Source: Pseudomonadota bacterium (GTDB lineage: Bacteria; Pseudomonadota; Gammaproteobacteria; Steroidobacterales; Woeseiaceae). From it: DNA of 5,567 nt. Within the stretch, counting starts at the first letter, position 1. Every line of letters starts with the position of its first letter. Shown piece by piece: positions 1-4,470 of the stretch. Location: positions 1 through 5,567 of the forward strand of contig JAKSCZ010000410.1 of the NCBI GenBank assembly GCA_022360335.1, given 5' to 3'. Position numbers and translations under genes: made by a program. The notes beneath the pieces were generated by a model. It did not search any database and was not told where the DNA came from. It saw only the letters and a list, made by a program, of their open reading frames with translations.

Positions 1-52
1 ACGCCTGGGCGGCGAATACGACGAGCGCAGCTATGACGACGATTTTCCGCAT
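1..52 (-). CDS. Secreted or exported protein, N-terminal signal peptide only (partial)
   Basis: The minus strand opens at ATG (52-50) and reads MRKIVVIAALVVFAAQA before leaving the window. It has two basic residues, a run of hydrophobic V/I/A/L/F and an A-Q-A ending that fits a signal peptidase I site, so this is the start of an exported protein. The start is fixed because an in-frame TGA (58-56) lies just upstream. No good Shine-Dalgarno lies close: the nearest purine run, GGGGAG, ends about 20 nt upstream. The gene lies 115 bp downstream of pyrE on the same strand and may be read from the pyrE transcript or from its own promoter. Small exported proteins (for example DUF4124 type) often sit after pyrE in gammaproteobacteria, but nothing visible here identifies the mature protein. 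Confidence 0.6.
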   Translation of the reverse strand, partial: MRKIVVIAALVVFAAQA

Positions 53-167
53 GTTTCAACTATGCCAGCAATCTCCCCGCCCGCAGCGGGACTGGTTCTC
101 GTTATTGGAGCTTAGTCTGCTTTTCGCACGCTGTAAAATTCGGAGCATTTGCCAGAAATTCAATAGC

Positions 168-815
168 TTACGAAATCACGCCGTATTGTTTGCGATACGC
201 CAGAACAGGCTCGAGGTAGCGCTCGTATTCGCTTGATTCTTCGAGAATATCGATCAGGTCGTCGAGCTGTACGATGCGGATGACCGGGATGCCGAGCGAT
301 TGTTTCAGTTCCTGGACGGCCGAATAGGGGCCCTGTCCGCGCTCCTGACGATCGAGCGAGATCACGAGCCCCGCGATCTCGGCGCCCGAACTCGAGATGG
401 TCCGGTACGCGTCGCGAACGGCCGTGCCCGCCGTGATGACGTCATCGACGATCAGGACGCGGCCCGACAACGGCGCCCCGACGACGCTGCCGCCTTCGCC
501 GTGCGCTTTGGCTTCCTTGCGATTGAAGGAATACGGGACGTCGACGTCGTGATGCTCGGCCAGCGCGGCCGCAGCGAGCGTGGCCAGCGGGATGCCCTTG
601 TAGGCCGGACCGAACAGCATGTCGAAGCGGACCTCGGATTCGGCAATCGCGGCGGCGTAGTAGCGGCCCAGCTTGGCCGCGGCATAACCCGTGTTGAAGA
701 GGCCGGCGTTGAAGAAGTACGGGCTGGCGCGCCCGGATTTCAGCGTGAACTCGCCGAAGCGCAGGACACCGAGTTCGAGCGCGAGTTCGATGAATTCCCT
801 TTTGTAGCCACGCAT
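168..815 (-). CDS. pyrE: Orotate phosphoribosyltransferase
   Basis: This cytosolic enzyme joins orotate and PRPP to give orotidine 5'-phosphate, the fifth step of pyrimidine synthesis. The protein has 215 aa, close to the 213 aa of E. coli PyrE. The PRPP-binding loop VLIVDDVITAGTA lies at residues 120-132 and the flexible catalytic loop FNRKEAKAHGEGG at 97-109. The residues used by the E. coli enzyme fall at the same numbers here: K26, R99, K100, K103, H105, D124, D125 and R156. The substrate loops SGRASPYFFNAG (28-39) and FGPAYKGIP (68-76) are also present. The frame stays open further upstream to 986, but homology begins at MRGYKREF, so ATG 815 is the start; a weak AGAAG lies upstream. It is transcribed away from the Crc-like nuclease gene, as in pseudomonads. 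It looks intact. Confidence 0.97.
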   Translation of the reverse strand: MRGYKREFIELALELGVLRFGEFTLKSGRASPYFFNAGLFNTGYAAAKLGRYYAAAIAESEVRFDMLFGPAYKGIPLATLAAAALAEHHDVDVPYSFNRKEAKAHGEGGSVVGAPLSGRVLIVDDVITAGTAVRDAYRTISSSGAEIAGLVISLDRQERGQGPYSAVQELKQSLGIPVIRIVQLDDLIDILEESSEYERYLEPVLAYRKQYGVIS

Positions 816-837
816 CGGATACGTCTTCTGTATGATC

Positions 838-851
838 CCGCACTGGTGCGG
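838..851. promoter_or_regulatory. Perfect palindrome in the pyrE / xthA-like divergent region
   Basis: CCGCAC (838-843) and GTGCGG (846-851) are exact inverted repeats separated by TG, in the middle of the 58-bp gap between the divergent starts at 815 and 874. On the plus strand a TATGAT hexamer (831-836, one mismatch to the sigma-70 -10 box) sits directly before it, although no convincing -35 box is found at the usual distance. The palindrome could be an operator for a dimeric regulator or a short hairpin in the nuclease gene leader. There is no following T-run, so it is not an intrinsic terminator. The structure is seen in the sequence; its role is inferred. Confidence 0.4.
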
Positions 852-861
852 AGTATGACAC

Positions 862-866
862 AGGAG
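862..866 (+). promoter_or_regulatory. Ribosome binding site of the exonuclease III/Crc-family gene
   Basis: AGGAG lies 7 nt before GTG 874, which is ideal spacing. This site decides the start. An ATG at 872 overlaps the GTG but opens a different frame that lacks the nuclease homology, whereas GTG 874 leads straight into the conserved FRVISFNANGIRAA. Confidence 0.75.
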
Positions 867-873
867 ACTGCAT

Positions 874-1656
874 GTGTTTCGCGTTATCAGCTTCAATGCA
901 AACGGCATCCGGGCGGCGGCCCGCAAGGGCTTTTTCGAGTGGATGGCGGCGCAGGATGCCGACGTCGTCTGCATCCAGGAGACCAAGGCACAGGTGGACC
1001 AGCTGTCCGACGCGGTCTTCTCGCCCGGGGGCTATCACTGCTTCTACGAGGACGCCGAAAAGAAGGGCTATTCCGGGACGGCGATCTACACCAGGCACGA
1101 GCCCCGGAAGGTCCTGCGCGGCTACGGCGATGCGGAGTTCGACGCCGAGGGGCGTTACCTCGAGGTGCAGCTGGGCGGCATCAGCGTCGTGTCGCTCTAC
1201 CTGCCGTCGGGTTCGTCGAGCGAGGAACGGCAGGAAGCCAAGTACCGCTGCATGGACTCGTTCACGGAACACCTGCACAGGCTGAAACGGCGCCGTTCCG
1301 AGACCATCGTCTGCGGCGACTGGAATATCGTGCACAAGGAAGGCGATATCAAGAACTGGAAACAGAACCAGAAGAACTCCGGGTGCCTGCCCGAAGAGCG
1401 CGCCTGGCTCGACAAGGTGTTCGGCGAGTACGGCTGGGCCGATGCGTTCCGCACGATCGAACAGGCGCCGGAGCAATACACCTGGTGGTCGAACCGCGGG
1501 CGGGCGTGGGACAACAACGTCGGTTGGCGTATCGACTACCATGTCGTGACGCCGGGACTTCGCGACAAGGTCGTCAGGACCGAGATCTACAAGGACCGGC
1601 GCTTCTCGGACCATGCGCCGCTGATCATGGACTACGACTGGGTGCATGGCGGCTGA
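874..1656 (+). CDS. xthA: Exonuclease III-family nuclease, Crc-like but with an intact active site
   Basis: This is an exonuclease/endonuclease/phosphatase-fold protein of 260 aa (E. coli ExoIII 268, Pseudomonas Crc 259). Enzymes of the family cut DNA at abasic sites and digest 3' ends in base-excision repair. All expected catalytic positions are present: N8 (FNANGI), E36 (IQETKA), Y109, D149 and N151 (GDWNI), D221 (RIDY), and D246-H247 (SDHAPL). The rest of the protein, including KNWKQNQ, LPEERAWLDKVFGEYGWADA and the ending APLIMDYDW, reads closer to Pseudomonas Crc, as recalled, than to E. coli ExoIII. Crc has lost the acidic catalytic residues and acts with Hfq in carbon catabolite repression. 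Divergent pyrE is also the Crc context. Nuclease activity is therefore expected; a Crc-like role is possible but unproven. The start is GTG. The 3' end overlaps the permease gene by 11 nt. Confidence 0.9.
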   Translation: MFRVISFNANGIRAAARKGFFEWMAAQDADVVCIQETKAQVDQLSDAVFSPGGYHCFYEDAEKKGYSGTAIYTRHEPRKVLRGYGDAEFDAEGRYLEVQLGGISVVSLYLPSGSSSEERQEAKYRCMDSFTEHLHRLKRRRSETIVCGDWNIVHKEGDIKNWKQNQKNSGCLPEERAWLDKVFGEYGWADAFRTIEQAPEQYTWWSNRGRAWDNNVGWRIDYHVVTPGLRDKVVRTEIYKDRRFSDHAPLIMDYDWVHGG

Positions 1657-2905
1657 TGCGCCCATGGATCGCTCGCGCCGGGAGACCCTGAGAGAAGCGA
1701 TCCTGAACCGGCGCATGCTGATCTGCGTGTTCACGGGGTTCACGTCGGGTCTGCCGCTTTACGTCCTGTTTCAACTCGTGCCCGGCTGGTTGCGCACCGA
1801 AGGCGTCGGGCTCGCCGAGATCGGTTTTTTCGCGCTCGTGCAGTTTCCCTATACGTGGAAGTTCCTCTGGTCTCCGGTCATGGACCGGTTCACGTTGCCG
1901 TTTCTCGGCCATCGCCGCGGCTGGATGCTCGTCACGCAAGTGCTGCTGCTCGTCTCGCTGGGGCTCATGGGCTTCATCGAGCCCGACCTGCATCCCTGGA
2001 TCGTCGCCTACCTGTCCGCGGTCGTCGCTTTCGTCAGTGCAAGTCAGGACATCGTGCTCGATGCGTATCGCCGCGAACTGCTGCCCGACGTCGAACTCGG
2101 GCTCGGCAATTCGATCCACGTCCAGGCGTACCGGCTGTCCGGCCTCGTGCCGGGCGCACTCGGCCTGATCCTCGCCGATTACTTCGACTGGCACATCGTG
2201 TTCGTGATCATCGCGCTGTTCATGTTCGTCGGCATCGTCATGACGTTGGTCATCGACGAGGCGATTGCCGAACCGACGCCGCCGCAGACCATGCGCGACG
2301 CCGTCGTCGACCCGTTCCGCGACTTCATCGGCCGGTCCGGCCTGGCGCCGGCGCTGCTCGTTCTGGCGTTTCTGTTCTTCTACAAACTCGGCGACAACAT
2401 GGCGACGGCGCTGCAAACGCCGTTCTTCATCGATGTTGGTTTCACGCTGACGCAGATCGGTGCGATCGCCAAGACGGCGGGGCTGATCGCTGCGATCGCC
2501 GGCGGCATGGTCGGCGGGCTGGTCATGGTCAAGCTGCCGATCAACCGTGCGTTGTGGGTGTTCGGTGTCGTGCAGATCGTGAGTATCCTCGGCTTCGCGC
2601 TGTTAGCGGAGCTCGGGGCCAATCCCTGGATGCTGGGTGTCGTCGTTGCCTTCGAGTACCTCGGCGTCGGGCTGGGGTCCGCGGCGTTGATCGCGTTCAT
2701 GGCGAAAACGACGAACCCGGCGTTTGCCGCAACCCAGCTGGCGTTATTCACCGCCCTGGCGTCCGTGCCGCGCGTGTTCGCCAATGCGGTAACGGGCGTT
2801 ATCGTCGAAGCGACCGGCTGGACCGGATTTTTCCTGCTGTGCACGGCGCTTGCCGTGCCCGGCATGTTGCTTTTGTTCCGGGTGGCGCCATGGAACGAGC
2901 GATGA
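1646..2905 (+). CDS. AmpG-like MFS permease (anhydromuropeptide importer family)
   Basis: This inner-membrane major facilitator protein has 419 aa. AmpG carries GlcNAc-anhydroMurNAc peptides released by wall turnover into the cytoplasm for recycling and, in some bacteria, for beta-lactamase induction. AmpG-type blocks can be read in order: GFTSGLPLYVL (31-41), WLRTEGVGLAEIGFF (48-62), KFLWSPVMDR (72-81), LGHRRGWML (87-95), SASQDIVLDA (131-140), YKLGDNMATAL (246-256) and FAATQLALFTAL (360-371). Hydrophobic segments fit about 12 membrane spans. E. coli AmpG has 491 aa and two extra C-terminal helices, which are absent here. The start may be ATG 1646, overlapping the nuclease gene, or ATG 1664 (residue 7); neither has a strong Shine-Dalgarno, which suggests translational coupling. 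The exact substrate is inferred from the family, since paralogues may transport other molecules. Confidence 0.87.
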   Translation: MAADAPMDRSRRETLREAILNRRMLICVFTGFTSGLPLYVLFQLVPGWLRTEGVGLAEIGFFALVQFPYTWKFLWSPVMDRFTLPFLGHRRGWMLVTQVLLLVSLGLMGFIEPDLHPWIVAYLSAVVAFVSASQDIVLDAYRRELLPDVELGLGNSIHVQAYRLSGLVPGALGLILADYFDWHIVFVIIALFMFVGIVMTLVIDEAIAEPTPPQTMRDAVVDPFRDFIGRSGLAPALLVLAFLFFYKLGDNMATALQTPFFIDVGFTLTQIGAIAKTAGLIAAIAGGMVGGLVMVKLPINRALWVFGVVQIVSILGFALLAELGANPWMLGVVVAFEYLGVGLGSAALIAFMAKTTNPAFAATQLALFTALASVPRVFANAVTGVIVEATGWTGFFLLCTALAVPGMLLLFRVAPWNER

Positions 2906-3255
2906 GCAGACGGGAGATCGCGGTCGGCCGCCTGGACGAACTCGACGATCCGGGCTGCCGCGGGTTCGAGATCGGCGACGGCGACTGGCCGTTCCGCGGC
3001 TTCGTCGTCCGCAAGGGCGACGAGGTCTACGCCTACCAGAACGTCTGCGTGCACGTCGGGCACCCGCTCAACTGGAAGCCGGACCGCTTCCTGACCAAGG
3101 ACAAATCGGCGCTGATCTGCGCATCCCACGGCGCGACCTACGAAATCGAAACCGGCTATTGCTACGCGGGGCCCGGCAACGGCCGCAGCCTGCGCAAGGT
3201 CGACGTCGGGGTCAGGGACGGAATCGTCTACGTGACCGGGCCGACCCGTGTGTAG
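2902..3255 (+). CDS. Small Rieske [2Fe-2S] protein
   Basis: This soluble 117-aa protein is a single Rieske domain. The cluster ligands are C49-V-H51 and C73-A-S-H76. They are followed by the usual HGATY and a G-x-C-x-x-G-P stretch (residues 85-91), and the last part is a short beta-rich end, GRSLRKVDV to GIVYVTG. There is no signal peptide, Tat motif or membrane anchor, so it should act in the cytoplasm as an electron carrier or redox-sensing partner; which partner is unknown. The gap between the two ligand pairs is 21 residues, longer than the 15-17 common in Rieske ferredoxins. ATG 2902 overlaps the permease stop as ATGA, with GGA 7 nt upstream, so translation is probably coupled. An in-frame ATG at 2890 is a less likely start. 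The stop TAG lies inside the REP element. Confidence 0.88.
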   Translation: MSRREIAVGRLDELDDPGCRGFEIGDGDWPFRGFVVRKGDEVYAYQNVCVHVGHPLNWKPDRFLTKDKSALICASHGATYEIETGYCYAGPGNGRSLRKVDVGVRDGIVYVTGPTRV

Positions 3256-3298
3256 GAGCGGCTTCAGCCGCGAATTCGGGCCTGAAGGCCCTCCTACA
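3251..3298. repeat. Inverted REP pair (BIME-like palindrome) between convergent genes
   Basis: TGTAGGAG (3251-3258) and CTCCTACA (3291-3298) are exact inverted arms around two hairpins, GCGGCTTCAGCCGC (3258-3271) and GGGCCTGAAGGCCC (3278-3291), joined at a central GAATTC (3272-3277). Each half reads GTAG, then a 6-bp stem with a TC/GA tip, then CGAATTC, so the element is two facing copies of a 27-nt REP that share the centre. GTAG before a short hairpin is the hallmark of REP elements mobilised by RAYT (TnpA-REP) transposases in Pseudomonas, Stenotrophomonas and E. coli. There is no T-tract, so it is not a standard terminator, though such hairpins can stabilise or end convergent transcripts. 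It supplies the stop codons of both flanking genes. No second copy was seen in the window. Confidence 0.85.
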
Positions 3299-3584
3299 GT
3301 TTGTCGAGGAACGCCAGCGGGTCGTGATACCCGTTCGGGAGTTCGACGTCCCGGCTGGCGGGGATGTCTTCGGGGTCCATGTCGACCGAACCGGACCAGT
3401 CCTCGGGGGCGCTGACCTCCGTCGGCAGCAATTCGGGCCAGCGTTCGACGTCGACTTCGTCGATCGTGCCGTCGAATTGCTGGATCTCGACGGTCATGTC
3501 GTCCTCGTCGATCGCAACGACCTCGAACAGCGTCCCGTCGGGCCTGCGAAACCACTGACCGATGACGGGATACCGGATAGCCAT
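3294..3584 (-). CDS. Small acidic DUF6763-type protein of unknown function
   Basis: The protein has 96 aa and is rich in D and E. The N-terminal half, IGQWFRRPDGTLFEVVAIDE (residues 8-27) followed by a V-E-I-Q-x-F-D-G-T motif (about 32-40), predicts a compact beta barrel-like fold. It is followed by an E-D-W-S-G segment (about 61-65) and an acidic tail, an order I recognise from the gammaproteobacterial DUF6763 family; no function is known. There is no signal peptide or membrane segment. AGGA lies 9 nt before ATG 3584 and a promoter candidate lies upstream. It follows trmB on the same strand after 72 bp. Its TAG stop comes from the right arm of the REP palindrome, so the last residues (DKL) may be recent. 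The gene call is firm; the family name is from memory. Confidence 0.8.
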   Translation of the reverse strand: MAIRYPVIGQWFRRPDGTLFEVVAIDEDDMTVEIQQFDGTIDEVDVERWPELLPTEVSAPEDWSGSVDMDPEDIPASRDVELPNGYHDPLAFLDKL

Positions 3585-3624
3585 TGCATCGTGTCCTGCG
3601 CTTTTTTCGTTACCTCTTGGTTCA

Positions 3625-3652
3625 TTTATAGAAGACGAAGCCGGGAGCGCAA
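3625..3652 (-). promoter_or_regulatory. Candidate sigma-70 promoter for the DUF6763-type gene
   Basis: On the minus strand TTGCGC (3652-3647) is followed after 16 bp by TATAAA (3630-3625). The -10 box has one mismatch to TATAAT and the -35 box keeps TTG. It lies in the 72-bp gap after trmB, 40 bp before ATG 3584, which leaves room for a leader with AGGA (3597-3594). It would let the small gene be expressed apart from trmB. Confidence 0.45.
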
Positions 3653-3656
3653 GAAA

Positions 3657-4358
3657 CTATTCGTTATTAGCGACTCTTTCGAAACGCCAGTCACATATAC
3701 GGTGGCCCTGACCGATGCCCCGCCGCTCGAACCGGGTCTGCGGACGGTCCAGCGGCGCCTCGCCGTCGTGCACGCGGCGCTCGGCGCACCTGAAACGATC
3801 CGAGCGGGAAAGCACGTCGTCGATGTGCTCGGCGTAATTCGCCCAGTCGGTCGCGATATGCAAGGCGCCGCCGGCAGTCAGCCGATCGGCAATCAGGTCG
3901 ACGAAGGCGTCCTGGACGATTCGCCGCTTGTGATGGCGCTTCTTGGGCCACGGATCCGGGAAGTACAGATTGAGGCGCGACAGGCTGCCCGACCGGATCC
4001 GCCGCTCCAGCACCTCGACGGCATCGCGGTCGATCAGCCGCAGGTTGCGGACGCCCGCCGCTTCGGCCTTCAACAGGCAGTGTCCGACGCCGGCTTGGTG
4101 GACTTCGATGCCGACGAAGTCGCGATCGGGGTCGCCGGCCGCCTGTTCGACGAGCGTCTCGCCGTTGCCGAAGCCTATCTCGAGGACGACCGGCGCCGTC
4201 CGCCCGAACAGCGCGGCGAAGTCCAGCGGCCCGGCGTCGTCGTCGAGGCCGTAAACCGGCCACAGGACGTCGAGCGCCCGCTGCTGCGATCGGGTGGTCC
4301 TGCCGGCGCGGCGCACGAAGCTGCGGACGGTCCTCTTTCGTGTCTGCGATTCCTGCAT
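3657..4358 (-). CDS. trmB: tRNA (guanine-N7-)-methyltransferase
   Basis: TrmB uses S-adenosylmethionine to methylate G46 in the variable loop of tRNA, in the cytosol. The protein has 233 aa (E. coli 239). Visible in order are an N-terminal basic RSFVRRAGRTTRSQ (12-25), the SAM-binding EIGFGNGETL (60-69), GIEVHQAGVG (83-92), the catalytic PDPWPKKRHHKRR region (134-146, with D135), ATDW (169-172), the TRFERRG motif (208-214) and a closing WRFERV. All family hallmarks are intact. ATG 4358 is preferred. The frame also allows TTG 4379, but neither start has a clear Shine-Dalgarno, and the E. coli protein gives no reason to add seven residues. It is divergent from the TonB receptor gene and is followed on the same strand by the DUF6763-type gene. 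Confidence 0.95.
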   Translation of the reverse strand: MQESQTRKRTVRSFVRRAGRTTRSQQRALDVLWPVYGLDDDAGPLDFAALFGRTAPVVLEIGFGNGETLVEQAAGDPDRDFVGIEVHQAGVGHCLLKAEAAGVRNLRLIDRDAVEVLERRIRSGSLSRLNLYFPDPWPKKRHHKRRIVQDAFVDLIADRLTAGGALHIATDWANYAEHIDDVLSRSDRFRCAERRVHDGEAPLDRPQTRFERRGIGQGHRICDWRFERVANNE

Positions 4359-4385
4359 CGGCTGCCGATGATAAAGCAAATCGAC

Positions 4386-4415
4386 TTGGCGCTGAGCCGG
4401 TTCGCGCAGTAATAT
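4386..4415 (+). promoter_or_regulatory. Weak promoter candidate for the TonB-dependent receptor gene
   Basis: TTGGCG (4386-4391) and TAATAT (4410-4415) are spaced 18 bp apart in the AT-richer gap between trmB and the receptor. Both boxes are only partial matches. A TTTAAT at 4418-4423 is a better -10 box by sequence but has no matching -35. This is a tentative call; the promoter could instead depend on an activator. Confidence 0.25.
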
Positions 4416-4442
4416 GCTTTAATACAACAGTAACATTTGTAT
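4407..4442. promoter_or_regulatory. Direct repeat plus inverted repeat, possible operator upstream of the receptor
   Basis: CAGTAATAT (4407-4415) recurs as CAGTAACAT (4428-4436), exactly 21 bp later, or two helical turns. The same stretch holds the inverted repeat ATACAA (4422-4427) and TTGTAT (4437-4442) with a 9-nt spacer. The position between divergent trmB and the receptor fits a regulator site, but the repeats are short and no regulator family is recognised. Confidence 0.3.
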
Positions 4443-4455
4443 CGATCGTACGGAC

Positions 4456-4463
4456 AGGGGGGA
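4456..4463 (+). promoter_or_regulatory. Ribosome binding site of the TonB-dependent receptor
   Basis: AGGGGGGA ends 7 nt before GTG 4471. It supports the GTG start, since no ATG, GTG or TTG lies nearby upstream in this frame. Confidence 0.6.
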
Positions 4464-4470
4464 TCTGACC

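Noticed and set aside
79..91. A GC-rich hairpin, CCCGCAGCGGG, after pyrE as a terminator
   Set aside because: The stem is short with a tiny loop and no T-tract on either strand, so it is not enough for a terminator call.
816..986. A longer pyrE reading from 986 with 57 extra N-terminal residues
   Set aside because: The extension is antisense to the nuclease start, and PyrE homology and E. coli residue numbering begin at ATG 815.
300..1691. A 463-codon plus-strand open frame running antisense to pyrE and across the nuclease gene
   Set aside because: It is very rich in R, G and A, shows no recognisable domain and overlaps two clear genes. Long spurious frames are expected in high-GC DNA.
442..1743. 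A 433-codon minus-strand open frame opposite the nuclease gene and pyrE
   Set aside because: Its C-terminal part is a frame-shifted shadow of pyrE and the rest is the antisense of the nuclease gene, with no family features.
1625..2416. A 263-codon minus-strand frame opposite the permease gene
   Set aside because: Its E/R/D/H-rich composition is the usual antisense product of a membrane-protein gene, where hydrophobic codons become charged ones. It has no start signal.
3251..3298. The REP hairpins as a bidirectional intrinsic terminator
   Set aside because: There is no T-run after either stem. The GTAG ends and twin 6-bp hairpins fit a REP pair better, although an effect on transcription cannot be excluded.
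4359..4379. TTG 4379 as the trmB start
   Set aside because: It adds only seven residues without family support or a Shine-Dalgarno. ATG 4358 is the more economical choice.
2850..4412. A 520-codon plus-strand frame across the Rieske, DUF6763-type and trmB genes
   Set aside because: It crosses three well-supported genes and the REP, and its sequence has no domain. It is antisense to trmB.
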